Numbered from the stretch's first letter, positions 1-10,148 are shown. The stretch is DNA of 64,000 nucleotides from Thalassotalea fonticola (GCF_032911225.1 NZ_CP136600.1:620001-684000); one strand, 5' to 3'. Numbers and translations are program-made. Notes: generated by a model not told the origin, from the letters alone.

Positions 1-1103
1 TGCATTTGTCTTTTACTCGAACCGGTTGCGCCCTCGTTATTAACTTGTTGAAAAGCAACATAAGCTACATCTTTGCTGTCAAAATCTAAATCAATATAAA
101 AATTGGCTGGTGGTGTTGTGGTACCATTCTCGCTACCACCGATAGAAAGCGCATGATCAAACTTTTCATTGCCTTGTAACTCCCATGCACTATCAGCGGT
201 TTTACCATTTAACTTGTATACCGCCATACCTGATGCAGCAATACCAACATCAACAATATGCAAGTTATTTTGGCTATCAAAAGCCGCGCTAAGATTTACG
301 GTACCACCGGCTATAGTTGGCCCAGAGGGTTCAAACGATTGCCATGCAGCCCCATCAAAATAGGCGACTTGTAAATCAGCAGCACCTAAGGCATTATCGC
401 GATATACGAAGTAAGGGACGTCATCACCATCAATGGCAATATCACCTGAAAGCATGTTTTGTTGTTGCGATTTAGCTTGATCAGTCGTTACCGAAAAAAC
501 TTCCGTTAATGATACCGAGACATCAGCCACCGAATTATCAAATTTATAAAGCTTAGCATTGGTATTATTAGGCGCCAGCAGTATATATGCGTTACCAGTA
601 CTATCGACTTCCATCTTCATGGCTCTTGGGTTTACCGCGATATCAACAATCGCTTTATCTGTCCATGAAAGGCCACCATCAATACTAGATTTAATCTTAA
701 GCTTAGCTGTCGCGTCTTTACCTTCAACTACAGCTAGCATTAAACTATTGTCAGCTGGGTTTACTCTTAACTGTGAAAAGGTATTATCAGCTTTTTCAGA
801 AGTCACATCAATTAAACTAGTTAAGGCACCGTTAAAATCTAACGAGTTAGAATATTTAACAAATTCCACTAAATCTTTGCCGGTAACAGCATCATGATAT
901 GCGGTATATAAATTATTATTAGTATCAACTGCCAAGGATATATGCTCAGCATTTCCTGCTTGTGTATGGAACAGGAAGTCAACGTTATTGATTTGGCTGT
1001 TTTCAAAAAAAACTGGAGTATCTGCATAGCCAATTCCTGATTGAGCAAACAAAAGCAATCCTAACGTTGGTATTTTATATTTAAGTGAAAATCTATTTTT
1101 CAT
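1..1103 (-). CDS. Secreted Asp-box (beta-propeller-like) protein, C-terminus beyond window edge
   Basis: The minus-strand frame stays open from an ATG at 1103 to the left edge, giving about 367 N-terminal residues. It begins MKNRFSLKYK and has a hydrophobic stretch ending near GYADTP, which reads as a Sec signal peptide, so the protein is probably exported. A segment SSIDGGLSWTD matches the Asp-box (S-x-D-x-G-x-x-W) found in sialidase-like beta-propellers. The rest is rich in short beta-strand patterns with Asp and Asn turns. I cannot assign an enzyme activity: Asp-boxes occur in sialidases, other glycosidases and non-catalytic propellers. Its position beside the sulfatase/fucosidase genes suggests a role in polysaccharide binding or cleavage, but that is inference only. 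The start has no strong ribosome site. Confidence 0.7.
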   Translation of the reverse strand, partial: MKNRFSLKYKIPTLGLLLFAQSGIGYADTPVFFENSQINNVDFLFHTQAGNAEHISLAVDTNNNLYTAYHDAVTGKDLVEFVKYSNSLDFNGALTSLIDVTSEKADNTFSQLRVNPADNSLMLAVVEGKDATAKLKIKSSIDGGLSWTDKAIVDIAVNPRAMKMEVDSTGNAYILLAPNNTNAKLYKFDNSVADVSVSLTEVFSVTTDQAKSQQQNMLSGDIAIDGDDVPYFVYRDNALGAADLQVAYFDGAAWQSFEPSGPTIAGGTVNLSAAFDSQNNLHIVDVGIAASGMAVYKLNGKTADSAWELQGNEKFDHALSIGGSENGTTTPPANFYIDLDFDSKDVAYVAFQQVNNEGATGSSKRQM

Positions 1104-1606
1104 TGTTGCCCCATTGGCTCATTTTAGTTTTAAACAATCAATTTCATCATTGTGTTATTTTAATGTGGTTGTTTTTATATTTAATTATACATTGTATATA
1201 TAATTTAAATACCGATATTAAGTCAAGAACTAATTGTCTATAAATTCTACATTTTGCTTATGGTGGAAGTTAAATAATGACTTTTAGACGCGAACAAGCA
1301 GTTTTTTAGTACGTGTTAGACGACTATTCTTATTTTTATTGATCTCAACACTATACGTAGATTCTTTATGTTAATTGGATTAAGCACCCGTTAATTGTTG
1401 TTTTTCGTGTATTAATATATATAGGTGCAATGATGTTTAATTAAGTGTTCAGATCAATGTGAAGCGTAAGAATGGAAAATTCAGCTTATAAATCTTGGCG
1501 TTTATCGCCTTTGTGGGGGGTATCCGTTTGTATGTTACGTAGCCCAATTACTATTGCCAACAAAGGCAATAGCTTTGCCTGCCAGGAACGGACAAAGGCT
1601 TTACTT
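1104..1606. promoter_or_regulatory. AT-rich intergenic region upstream of the Asp-box gene
   Basis: This 503-base gap has no convincing ORF. It should hold the promoter of the minus-strand gene starting at 1103. It contains two TATATATA-centred stretches (about 1191-1213 and about 1407-1430) resembling the candidate operator described for other genes here. A short inverted repeat (AGGCAA/TTGCCT at 1564-1580) lies just downstream of the sulfatase ending at 1607 and may be a weak terminator, although it has no clear T-run on the minus strand. Confidence 0.4.
1191..1213. promoter_or_regulatory. Candidate shared operator, copy A
   Basis: An AT-rich near-palindrome with a TATATATA core and a terminal AAATACC half-site, similar to the copies at 4601, 8520 and 12289. 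It lies 88 bp upstream of the start at 1103. It is the least symmetric copy of the clearly matching set. Confidence 0.3.
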
Positions 1607-3001
1607 TTATTTAGCCGGTTTTTCGGATTTTAACGGCTTTGTTCTGATCTGGTAGGGCAAATACGGCAAAATATCGCTTTCCCATGCCCGTACTTTCTCG
1701 GTCATCTGTTTTACCACTTCAGGATGTGAACTGGCTATGTTATGTTGCTCAGCAAGATCTTTATCTAAATCATACAAACTCATTGAGCGGTAATAGGGGC
1801 TTACCAGCAGTTTCCATTTGCCTTGTCGCATTGCTTTGGCGACATCATTGGTTTGTAAGTCACTAGAATGCAGGTTCAAACCACCATTACGCCAGAATAA
1901 ATCCCGAACTGGTTGTTTGTCGCCAGAGAAAACTGGCAGTAAACTGATACCGTCCAGTTGATGCTCGGCCGGAACCACTGCCCCGGTAAGGGCGAGAATA
2001 GTTGGCATAATATCGAGTGAAATGGTTAATTGCTCAGAGACTGTATTGGCTTTAATTTTTGTCGGCCACCAGGCTATTGTTGGTACCCGATGACCGCCTT
2101 CAAATAGTGAACCTTTTTTACCACGTAGCGGCCCGGGTGATGATAGTTTCATTGGGCCATTATCCGAAGTGAAAATAATTAAGGTATTCTCGCTTAAGCC
2201 AGCAAGCTTTACTGCTTCAACTAATTTACCGACGCTGACATCGAGCTCACCTATGACTTGTTTGAATATTGGCTCTTTATCAATATCTTGCTTGCGTTTT
2301 TGTTTATCAGGGCCACGCTGAATAGGTGAATCAGGGCCTTGCATTGGATCATGTACAGCTTCATGGGCCACATAGAGCACAAATGGGTTGTTTTTATTGT
2401 CATTAATAAAATTTATCGCATGCTCAGTGATCAAATGCGTTGAATAACCTTGTTCAACCACTTGTTTCTCGTTATGCCACCAGTCGTAGCTGTGCATCCG
2501 ATCATAATGAGAGATATAGTCAATGTTGCCACTTAAAAATCCGACAAAGCGATCGAAGCCAAAATTCATCGGACGATAACGCTCTTCATAGCCCACATGC
2601 CATTTTCCAAACAATCCGGTTTTATAACCTTTCGCCTTAACTAAGCTGGGAAAGGTGATTTGAGTTTTGGGATCAACACCAAAGCTGTGGGAAGGGTGTT
2701 TTGGATCGGCATTTACTACGCCGTCGACACCGGTTTTGTGCTGATAACGCCCGGTAATTAATCCTGCTCTAGTCGGGCTACATACGGTCCCGCTTGAATG
2801 AAAATCAGTAAATCGTAAGCCTTCACGAGCTAACTGGTCCAAGTGTGGCGTATGGTGGATGCCGTTATAACTGCCTAAATCACCATAGCCCATGTCATCA
2901 GCCATGATCACAATGATGTTTGGTTGACTGGCGGGGCTTTCCAACGCCATAGATTGACCAGCTAATAATAGGCTTAAACCGATCGATAGTAAGTTTTTCA
3001 T
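1607..3001 (-). CDS. Secreted S1-family sulfatase
   Basis: A 464-residue type I sulfatase that would remove sulfate esters from a polysaccharide or its oligomers. A Sec signal peptide covers roughly residues 1-19. The N-terminal metal site is PNIIVIMADDMGYGD. The active-site motif CSPTR has its cysteine at residue 74 and must be oxidised to formylglycine for activity. A later TSDNGP motif supplies further metal ligands. The length is typical of the family. It is the downstream gene of a two-gene minus-strand operon: the upstream sulfatase stops 4 nt before this start, and the ribosome site AAAGGA overlaps that stop. The exact sulfate position and sugar cannot be read from sequence; fucose sulfate is inferred from the GH29 neighbours. 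Confidence 0.9.
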   Translation of the reverse strand: MKNLLSIGLSLLLAGQSMALESPASQPNIIVIMADDMGYGDLGSYNGIHHTPHLDQLAREGLRFTDFHSSGTVCSPTRAGLITGRYQHKTGVDGVVNADPKHPSHSFGVDPKTQITFPSLVKAKGYKTGLFGKWHVGYEERYRPMNFGFDRFVGFLSGNIDYISHYDRMHSYDWWHNEKQVVEQGYSTHLITEHAINFINDNKNNPFVLYVAHEAVHDPMQGPDSPIQRGPDKQKRKQDIDKEPIFKQVIGELDVSVGKLVEAVKLAGLSENTLIIFTSDNGPMKLSSPGPLRGKKGSLFEGGHRVPTIAWWPTKIKANTVSEQLTISLDIMPTILALTGAVVPAEHQLDGISLLPVFSGDKQPVRDLFWRNGGLNLHSSDLQTNDVAKAMRQGKWKLLVSPYYRSMSLYDLDKDLAEQHNIASSHPEVVKQMTEKVRAWESDILPYLPYQIRTKPLKSEKPAK

Positions 3002-3005
3002 CTAT

Positions 3006-4547
3006 TTATCCTTTATTGGTATGTCCAGTCATCGGGCGGCTAAAGCCCTGTTGGCGATAACGTTCGAGTAAGCGTTCAAGCTCAGCGACTTTATCCGGAT
3101 TTTGTAAATACAAATTTTGCGTTTCACTGGCATCATTGGCTAGATTATAGAGCTGACCTTTAGGTGTATCCGGGTTCTGCTTTAATAATTTTTTGCGCTG
3201 GCCTTTCGAGCCAAAACCGCCAGATGTTTGGCCCTTAATGTATTTCCACGGACCTTGTTGGATGGCAAACATGCCACCTATGGCGTGATATACGGTAGCT
3301 TCTCGAATATTTTCCATACCGGCCTTGCCGTAAAATGCGGGTAATAAATTGTAACTGTCTTCACCAGCATCACTCGGCAGTTTGCTATCAACGATACCGG
3401 CGATGGTGGCTAACAAGTCAACCAGAGATAAATTTTGGTCACTGACGCTACCGGCAGGGAAATGCTTAGGCCAACTGGCAATAAACGGCACTCGGTGTCC
3501 GCCTTCATAAATGTCGGCTTTCATACCGCGCCAATGAGCATTGGCCAGATGATTATATTGTTCAATATCGCTTGCTTTCCAATGTGAGCCATTATCACTG
3601 GTGACTATCACTAAAGTGTTGTCGCTCAGACCATTCTCTTTTAATGCACTATGTACCCGACCAATGACATCATCGGTTTGATTGACAAAATCACCATAGG
3701 TACCGGCTTCACTCTTGCCCTTAAATTCAGCTTTAGGAACCCAGGGAGTGTGTGGCGATGGCAATGGCATATACAGGAAAAAAGGCTGCTTTGTTGAACT
3801 GGCTTGCTGCTTGATATAGTTTTCAGCCTTGTTTGCTAGTGTAGGTAATACTTCAATATGTTTAAAATCGGGAGCGCTGGCACCTTCACGCCAAAAACCA
3901 TCACCACCGTATCTTGCTAATTTACCCTTTGTGACTTCACTACTGGCACTTTGTAGCACGGATTCATTTTCAATATATAGATACGGAGGCATGTCTAACG
4001 ACGCCGGGATGCCAAAGTAATAATCAAACCCTGATGATACAGGTCCTGGTCGCAGCGGCTGGCTATAATCGGTTTTTGCTTTATTACCTAGGCCAAGGTG
4101 CCATTTACCGATGCCTGCGGTGGTATAACCTTTATCTTGTAACATCGATTGAATGGTCATTCTGCCATCTTCAATCAAAGCGGGCGATTCACCATATAAC
4201 ACCCCTTTTTTTAGGCGTGAACGCCAGGCATAACGACCGGTCAATAAACCATAACGAGTTGGTGTACAAACTGCAGATGGAGTATGGGCATCGGTAAATC
4301 TGATCCCAGCTTTCGCGATGGCATCCATATTTGGAGTAGGGATTTTACTGGCGTTGTTATACGCACCAAGGTCACCGTAACCCAAATCATCAGCCAAAAT
4401 AATCACAATATTAGGTAGTTTTTGCTCAGCTTCCGCATTAACAACACTTTGTTGTTCGGTTGAACAACCTTGCATTGCGAAGGCAAAAGTAATCGCTAAA
4501 GTGATTTTTTTTAAAAGGGAAAACTGCAAGTTATCTCGTGGTTTCAT
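3006..4547 (-). CDS. S1-family sulfatase, predicted lipoprotein
   Basis: A 513-residue type I sulfatase. The N-terminus has a hydrophobic segment ending in MQGC (Cys28), a plausible lipobox, so the enzyme is probably membrane-anchored in the periplasm or on the surface. PNIVIILADDLGYGD forms the metal site. CTPTR with Cys94 is the formylglycine precursor, followed by a YGLLTGRYAWRSRLKKGVL stretch that resembles subfamily S1_15 (tentative). A close relative of the same architecture lies at 23293-24735 in this window. It is the first gene of the minus-strand sulfatase pair and is divergent from the GH29 gene at 4769. A candidate operator (4601-4624) lies 54 bp upstream of its start. Confidence 0.9.
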   Translation of the reverse strand: MKPRDNLQFSLLKKITLAITFAFAMQGCSTEQQSVVNAEAEQKLPNIVIILADDLGYGDLGAYNNASKIPTPNMDAIAKAGIRFTDAHTPSAVCTPTRYGLLTGRYAWRSRLKKGVLYGESPALIEDGRMTIQSMLQDKGYTTAGIGKWHLGLGNKAKTDYSQPLRPGPVSSGFDYYFGIPASLDMPPYLYIENESVLQSASSEVTKGKLARYGGDGFWREGASAPDFKHIEVLPTLANKAENYIKQQASSTKQPFFLYMPLPSPHTPWVPKAEFKGKSEAGTYGDFVNQTDDVIGRVHSALKENGLSDNTLVIVTSDNGSHWKASDIEQYNHLANAHWRGMKADIYEGGHRVPFIASWPKHFPAGSVSDQNLSLVDLLATIAGIVDSKLPSDAGEDSYNLLPAFYGKAGMENIREATVYHAIGGMFAIQQGPWKYIKGQTSGGFGSKGQRKKLLKQNPDTPKGQLYNLANDASETQNLYLQNPDKVAELERLLERYRQQGFSRPMTGHTNKG

Positions 4548-4600
4548 TTGTCTATCCTGACGACTGTGTCACTGTTTTAGTTGTAATTAATACTTATTTG

Positions 4601-4624
4601 TGTATATTTATATATCAAAATACA
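4601..4624. promoter_or_regulatory. Candidate shared operator, copy B
   Basis: A 24-bp AT-rich near-palindrome with arms TGTAT and ATACA around TATATAT, in the divergent promoter region between a sulfatase (start 4547, 54 bp away) and a GH29 gene (start 4769). It matches the copy at 8520-8542 over most positions. A role as a regulator site is inferred from its recurrence and spacing. Confidence 0.4.
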
Positions 4625-4768
4625 TAGCAAGCCTAACTTAAAACCATTGAAATGCCTAGTGCTTATTTTTTAATAGATCGAAATCATAATCAGAAGTATA
4701 AGATTGCGGTTTCGGATAAATAAATTGTTTTTTCAACAGCGGCTTACAGAACAGGGCAGCAAGATGAA

Positions 4769-6283
4769 ATGTTACGAGCTAAATTACCAAGGAAAATATT
4801 GACTGTGAAAAAGATGATTTTGACTGCGGCGTTGTTAACTATCAGTTGTTTTCAAGCCATTGCAAGCGAAAAACCAGACAACAGTAAAGAGACAAACGGG
4901 GATACAAGCGCATCTAGCTGGCAGCGTATCGAAGCCAACTATCGACTACCAACTTGGTATGAGGATGCCAAGTTTGGTATTTTTATTCACTGGGGGCCAT
5001 ATTCAGTACCAGGCTGGGCACCGGGTAAAGCCTATTCTGAATGGTATCCGCATAATATCTATCGCGCCAATAGCAAACGCTCGTCGAAGTGGCGCCAATA
5101 CCATCAACAAACCTACGGCAGTGATTTTGGTTATAAAGATTTTATTCCGCAATTTAAGGCCGAACATTGGGATCCACAGGACTGGGCCAAATTATTTAAA
5201 CAAGCTGGTGCCCGTTATGTGATCCCGGTTGGCGAACATCACGATGGCTTTGCCATGTGGGATAGTGCTTTGACTCGTTGGGACGCAAAAGATATGGGGC
5301 CAAAGCGCGATATTATTGGCGAACTCGCCAAAGCTGTACGTTCCTCAGGAATGAAATACGCCGTGTCGTATCATCGTGAGCGTCATTTCAGTTATTTTAA
5401 TCAGGACGATGAGCGGCTTAAACGTGAGCTGGCGGCCAATCCTGACGCGGCTGAGCTTTATGGGCCGTTTGAATTGAGCAAGGAGTTCATTCGCGATTAT
5501 CAAGCACGTTGGCAAGAAATTTGTGATAAATATCAGCCTGATTTCATGTGGCTTGATGATATTCCCGCTTTTTACCAACAACCTGACCATCCTAATATAG
5601 TTGCGTACCAGCAAACTTTGCTAGAGATGGTGAGCGATTATTTAAAACAATCTCAGCATTGGCAAAAGTCAGTGTATTTTAATAATAAAGGCAAACACCG
5701 CAATTTCGATACCGATGCCGGCGTACTTTCTAAAGACAACATGACCATAGATGGCATCGGCCCTAAGTGGGAAAATCCGGCCACTTTTGGTCATTCATTT
5801 GCCTACAACTATATTGAAGATGACAATGGTAGCTATAAAGATAGTGATGAGTTAGTGGATTTATTGATCGATGTGGTCAGTAAAAATGGCAACTTATTAC
5901 TCAATATTGGGCCAAAAGCAGACGGCACTATTACCGCTCCGCAAAGGGTCGGTTTACTGGCGGTTGGACGCTGGCTCCAAATAAACGGCGAAGGCATATA
6001 TGGCAGTCGTCCATGGCAAGCCTATGGCGAGGACAACATTCGTTATACTCGCAAAGGCAACAATACGCTGTTCGCCTTTGATCTCGAAGCCCGAAACGGA
6101 AGCATATTGTTACCTTTAACCGCACAATTCAAACAATCGGATATCGCGTCAATTGAATTACTGGGTTTCGATCAGGTGCAGTGGCAGATCACCAGCGCAG
6201 GATTAGAAGTCAGCAACCCGCAACAAAAATCTGTCGAGGCGACGGTTTATAAAATTAATTTTCATCAGAATATTATCAACTAA
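4769..6283 (+). CDS. GH29 alpha-L-fucosidase (secreted)
   Basis: A 504-residue GH29 enzyme, expected to release L-fucose from non-reducing ends by a retaining mechanism. The family signature KFGIFIHWGPYSVPGW is near residues 70-85, EHHDGFAMWDS follows, and the catalytic nucleophile is the first Asp of MWLDD (Asp263). After the barrel comes a C-terminal beta-sandwich. A signal peptide MILTAALLTISCFQAIAS is visible. The ATG at 4769 has a poor ribosome site; a GTG at 4805 preceded by AAGGA is an alternative start that gives a tighter signal peptide. The gene is transcribed alone on the plus strand, divergent from the sulfatase pair. The acid/base residue cannot be assigned by eye. Confidence 0.88.
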   Translation: MLRAKLPRKILTVKKMILTAALLTISCFQAIASEKPDNSKETNGDTSASSWQRIEANYRLPTWYEDAKFGIFIHWGPYSVPGWAPGKAYSEWYPHNIYRANSKRSSKWRQYHQQTYGSDFGYKDFIPQFKAEHWDPQDWAKLFKQAGARYVIPVGEHHDGFAMWDSALTRWDAKDMGPKRDIIGELAKAVRSSGMKYAVSYHRERHFSYFNQDDERLKRELAANPDAAELYGPFELSKEFIRDYQARWQEICDKYQPDFMWLDDIPAFYQQPDHPNIVAYQQTLLEMVSDYLKQSQHWQKSVYFNNKGKHRNFDTDAGVLSKDNMTIDGIGPKWENPATFGHSFAYNYIEDDNGSYKDSDELVDLLIDVVSKNGNLLLNIGPKADGTITAPQRVGLLAVGRWLQINGEGIYGSRPWQAYGEDNIRYTRKGNNTLFAFDLEARNGSILLPLTAQFKQSDIASIELLGFDQVQWQITSAGLEVSNPQQKSVEATVYKINFHQNIIN

Positions 6284-6457
6284 AAGAGCAATAAAGGAAC
6301 GCTAATGGCTGACTAAGTTAGCATACGTGGCCCAATGAATGAGCATGCCAAACTTCGTGACCATGTATTTTTGTATCGCATCGGTTTTACTGTTATTAAT
6401 TTGCTGCCATGTCACTAATGGATGCTGTGCTGCTGAGTTTTTCTATCGAAACGGTAT

Positions 6458-8308
6458 TTATTGATAGGGCGCGATGATTAAGCGTTTAACCCAAATGGCT
6501 TGATCATGTTGAGCGACTCTTGGCGACAGGGTAATGGTTTGTAAGCCCGACTTGGTTAAATTTAATAGACCAAGTTCAACCATTTCATAGCGCATTCTTG
6601 GTTTAATTTTTTTACCTTTGCTATCTTTGCTGCCTAATAAGCTTCTCCGGTAGCCAGTATCCATAGTGACAAAGCTTAAGGTGTCGTCATTGGCCTGTAT
6701 TTGCCACTGTGAACCATCGCCAGCGAGATCGCTGGCGTATTCTATTTTAACTGTGTATTTACCCGGAGTTAAAACGTTAACTTGCCATTGTGCATTGGCA
6801 TTTTTATGCTGCCATTGACTGATGTTTTGACTATGCTTATGTTCACCAAATTTTTCCATCCAACGAATTTCTTCAATTTTAGCCGCTGTAACTGTGGCAA
6901 AATCGGCAGCTAATATCGTGGGGTAAACGCCATCAATAGCGAGTGCCTGACTGCTGACTTTTGGCGTACCATCCAGGGAAATTTCTACCACATGAATTAA
7001 GTCCTCATTGAGTTTTTTAGGGAGTGTTAATGTGAGGGTTTCATTGTCTTTTACAAATCTGACTTTAGCGCCGTCACTTAACATTTCAGCGTTTAGGACT
7101 GAGTTTTGTAAACTTGGCAAATGTAATTTGCCAAGTTTCGGTAATTCAAAGATGTGCAGGTAAAGTTTGTTGTGTTTAACTGTGATATCGCCCCAGGGAA
7201 AACCATAATAAGGCGAAGCTGTTGTCGCATAAATAGCCGCTTTATTTATCGCTAACCATTGACCGGCTATGCTCATGTTTTCTACTGCTTGCTGAGGAAT
7301 TGAACCATCACCTTTAGGGCCAATATTTAGCTTAAATAAACCGCCACGGGCGATCACTCTAATCAGGTTTTGCATCAATGTTTTCGGTGACTTCCAATGC
7401 TCGTCATACCAGGCATATGACCAGGAATCATTGGTGGTATCGATACTTTCCCACACACCGTTATGACCTTTCAGCGGGATATGCATATCTCCCATGGTTG
7501 AAAAGTCACCTAAACCGTTACCGATGCGGCTGTTAAGTAAGCAGTTGGGTTGATATTTATGAACTAAATCAACCAGAGCCTGAGAGTATTGTTTTGGCAT
7601 ATTGCCTGGCGTATCGAACCAGAATTGTGAAATGTCACCATAGTTGGTTAATAGCTCAGTCACTTGTGGAATGACCTTATTGTCGAAATAGCGTTTAAAG
7701 TCTTTTTTATGGCTGTTAATATTTGGGCCTTTATACATGGCGGCGTCAGGTTCAGTCCAATCAAAATTTTGTGAGTAATAAAAACCTAAGCGGATGCCAT
7801 ATTTTTTACAGGCTTGTGCAAGTTCTTTAAGTGGGTCGCGTTTAAATGGTGTTGCCTTGGTGATGGTAAAGTCACTCACCGCAGAATCGAACATGGCAAA
7901 ACCTTCATGATGTTTTGCGGTGATCACGATCAAGCTTATGCCACTATCTTTGGCAAGTTTGGCAAAAGTATCGGCATCAAATTTTTCCGGGTTAAAATGT
8001 TTAGCGTATGCCTTATAGTCATCGGTAGGAATTTCCGCCATATGCATCAGCCATTCACCAATACCATAGTAGGTTTTATCTTGCCATTTCCCTGCCATTT
8101 GTGAATACAACCCCCAGTGAATAAACATTGAATATTTATCGTCTATCATCCATTGCAAACGTGGGTCGTTAACATTTTTATTAGTCGCAAGCTGTCCCCA
8201 TTGTTCATCCATTTGCACCGTTTGATTAGCACTCAATACACAAGTGCTAGTGAATATGGTTAAAACCAGAAAAATTATATTAGCGCTTTGTATTATATTT
8301 TTGGGCAT
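6458..8308 (-). CDS. GH29 alpha-L-fucosidase with extra C-terminal beta domain
   Basis: A 616-residue GH29 enzyme. A Sec signal peptide ends near VLSANQ. The barrel shows SMFIHWGLYSQMAGKW and TAKHHEGFAMFDS, and the nucleophile Asp232 lies in FWFDTPGN, the hydrophobic-W-x-D-TP arrangement shared with the GH29 genes at 16111 and 20870. Beyond about residue 430 there is a linker and a further domain of roughly 130 residues with a KYTVKIEYASD pattern, likely a carbohydrate-binding-like beta-sandwich. A similar tail occurs in the 16111 protein. It is convergent with the GH29 at 4769 and divergent from the sulfatase at 8595. Substrate linkage is unknown. Confidence 0.88.
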   Translation of the reverse strand: MPKNIIQSANIIFLVLTIFTSTCVLSANQTVQMDEQWGQLATNKNVNDPRLQWMIDDKYSMFIHWGLYSQMAGKWQDKTYYGIGEWLMHMAEIPTDDYKAYAKHFNPEKFDADTFAKLAKDSGISLIVITAKHHEGFAMFDSAVSDFTITKATPFKRDPLKELAQACKKYGIRLGFYYSQNFDWTEPDAAMYKGPNINSHKKDFKRYFDNKVIPQVTELLTNYGDISQFWFDTPGNMPKQYSQALVDLVHKYQPNCLLNSRIGNGLGDFSTMGDMHIPLKGHNGVWESIDTTNDSWSYAWYDEHWKSPKTLMQNLIRVIARGGLFKLNIGPKGDGSIPQQAVENMSIAGQWLAINKAAIYATTASPYYGFPWGDITVKHNKLYLHIFELPKLGKLHLPSLQNSVLNAEMLSDGAKVRFVKDNETLTLTLPKKLNEDLIHVVEISLDGTPKVSSQALAIDGVYPTILAADFATVTAAKIEEIRWMEKFGEHKHSQNISQWQHKNANAQWQVNVLTPGKYTVKIEYASDLAGDGSQWQIQANDDTLSFVTMDTGYRRSLLGSKDSKGKKIKPRMRYEMVELGLLNLTKSGLQTITLSPRVAQHDQAIWVKRLIIAPYQ

Positions 8309-8356
8309 GGCTGTTTCCTAAGACAGATAAAATCATGAAATACATTACATTCAGTG

Positions 8357-8377
8357 TTCTTTTTATATATAAAGATG
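8357..8377. promoter_or_regulatory. Candidate shared operator, weak copy C1
   Basis: CTTTTTATATATAAAGATG lies 49 bp upstream of the GH29 start at 8308. It shares the TATATATA core and the spacing of the other copies but lacks the GTAT/ATAC arms, so the match is weak. Confidence 0.25.
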
Positions 8378-8519
8378 TGTTGCAACTATTCTTTTATAAA
8401 GTAAGGTAAATATTGTTTGTTAGTGCCTATATGATATGTATACCTTGGTTTGTGTTGGTGTTTTATATGTAGTAAATCAGTAAGTGGCCGGATAATCAAC
8501 AGTTATTGAACGTTAATGT

Positions 8520-8542
8520 GGTATTTTATATATACAAATACC
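8520..8542. promoter_or_regulatory. Candidate shared operator, best copy C2
   Basis: The most symmetric copy: arms GGTATTT and AAATACC flank an AT core, giving a 23-bp near-perfect palindrome 53 bp before the sulfatase start at 8595. Similar elements sit at comparable distance before the starts at 4547, 8308 and 12358. Confidence 0.45.
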
Positions 8543-8594
8543 TCGCAGTGTAATAGTATTTAATGAAATGAAGTTATATTAATAGGTATTTATA

Positions 8595-10136
8595 ATGAAA
8601 AAAATAGTAGCTCCATGGCAGAAGTTTTCCCGCACTTGTTTGCTTGTACTGCCTTGTCTTTTTGTGAGTGCTGTTAGTAGTGCTAGTACAGAAAATATTG
8701 CTGATACCGAACGGCCCAATATTTTATTTTTATTAACCGATGATCAAACAGTTAATACTATTAATGCATTGGGAAATAAGGCGATTAAAACGCCAAATTT
8801 AGATCGCTTAGCTCGTAATGGCACGACCTTTAGCCATGTATTTAATCAGGGCTCTTGGTCACCAGCGGTATGTGCGCCCAGTCGGGCGATGATCAATACC
8901 GGCCGCAATGTTTATCGTACCGGGTTTGGACCAAAAAAATCGGGCCGTAAAAGTTATCCGTTGTGGGGGGAAACATTCCGTAACGCCGGTTATGAAACCT
9001 TTATGAGTGGAAAGTGGCATGTCACCAAAGAGGCGTTTACCCGCAGTTTCGATTTAGCTAATGCCGTTTATGCCGGTGGTATGTCAAGAAAAGAAGATGG
9101 TGGTCAGTGGCAGCCAAAAATGTGGAATTACGATGCCACGGCAGCGAAAAAAGACAATTTTGTGGTGTATAGTAAAAAACAGCATTCGAGTGAACAAATT
9201 GCTGAAGCCGCGGTTGATTATATTAATGGTAAAGGTCGCCGCAATGAAAAACCCTTCTTGATGTATGTGGCATTTCTTGCGCCGCACGATCCTCGCCAGT
9301 CACCACAAGAGTATGTCGATATGTACCCGGGTCAAGCGGTGCCATTACCAGCCAGTTATATGGCGCAACATCATATCGACCAGGGGGATTTTACCGTTCG
9401 CGACGAACAGTTGTTACCTTTTCCTAGAGAGCCGCAAGCGGTGAAAAGCTTTATTGGTGAATATTATGCGATGATCACCCATTTAGATGAGCAAATTGGT
9501 AAAGTATTAACCGCATTAGAAGCGTCTGAATTTGCCAAAAACACCATAGTGGTAATGACCTCTGATCATGGCTTAGCGGTAGGCAAACATGGCATGCTGG
9601 GCAAACAGAACCAGTATGATCACAGTATTCGCGCACCATTTATCGTTAAAGGCGAGGGCATCGCAGCAGGTCGTGTTGCCAAAGGCATGTTTTATTTGAA
9701 CAGTGTATTTCCAACCACGGCCGAACTCGCTGGAATTGACATTCCTGAGACGGTTGATGCACCAAGTATTGTGCCGTTAATCCAGGGCAAAACCGACAAA
9801 ATGTTTGATCACATTGTTGGCAGCTACCGTCATTTTCAGCGTATGGTGCGTAACGACCGTTATAAATTGATTTATTACCCAATGATCAAGAAAACGCAAC
9901 TGTTTGATTTAGTCGATGATCCTGATGAATTGCGTAACCTTGCCGATTTACTCGAGCATCAACAAACCATTAGCGAGTTGCGCGTGGAATTGGAAACGCT
10001 GAAACAGTGGACCGGCGATCCGTTACTCGACAGCGACCCTAAAGGTAGCTATGCCAACTATTTAGGTGAAGTACGTTGTGACTGGCAAGTATCGCAAGAC
10101 GATTGTACCCAGCCTAAAAAAAGAAAGTCTCACTAA
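8595..10136 (+). CDS. S1-family sulfatase (secreted, CAPSR type)
   Basis: A 513-residue type I sulfatase. A signal peptide ends near SAVSSAST. PNILFLLTDDQ is the first metal site. The active-site motif is CAPSR with Cys93, the variant seen in iduronate-2-sulfatase-like and choline-sulfatase-like members. MTSDHGLAVGKHGMLGK supplies the late metal and substrate ligands. It therefore belongs to a different subfamily from the CTPTR/CSPTR enzymes nearby, and probably attacks a different sulfate position. It starts with an ATG after AGGT, 12 nt upstream of the next sulfatase, so the two form an operon ended by the terminator at 12152. Confidence 0.9.
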   Translation: MKKIVAPWQKFSRTCLLVLPCLFVSAVSSASTENIADTERPNILFLLTDDQTVNTINALGNKAIKTPNLDRLARNGTTFSHVFNQGSWSPAVCAPSRAMINTGRNVYRTGFGPKKSGRKSYPLWGETFRNAGYETFMSGKWHVTKEAFTRSFDLANAVYAGGMSRKEDGGQWQPKMWNYDATAAKKDNFVVYSKKQHSSEQIAEAAVDYINGKGRRNEKPFLMYVAFLAPHDPRQSPQEYVDMYPGQAVPLPASYMAQHHIDQGDFTVRDEQLLPFPREPQAVKSFIGEYYAMITHLDEQIGKVLTALEASEFAKNTIVVMTSDHGLAVGKHGMLGKQNQYDHSIRAPFIVKGEGIAAGRVAKGMFYLNSVFPTTAELAGIDIPETVDAPSIVPLIQGKTDKMFDHIVGSYRHFQRMVRNDRYKLIYYPMIKKTQLFDLVDDPDELRNLADLLEHQQTISELRVELETLKQWTGDPLLDSDPKGSYANYLGEVRCDWQVSQDDCTQPKKRKSH

Positions 10137-10148
10137 AGGTAAATAGAT

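Noticed and set aside
6284..6457. Small gene between the convergent GH29 genes
   Set aside because: Open frames are very short, without ribosome sites; only a weak GCTAA/TTAGC inverted repeat is visible.
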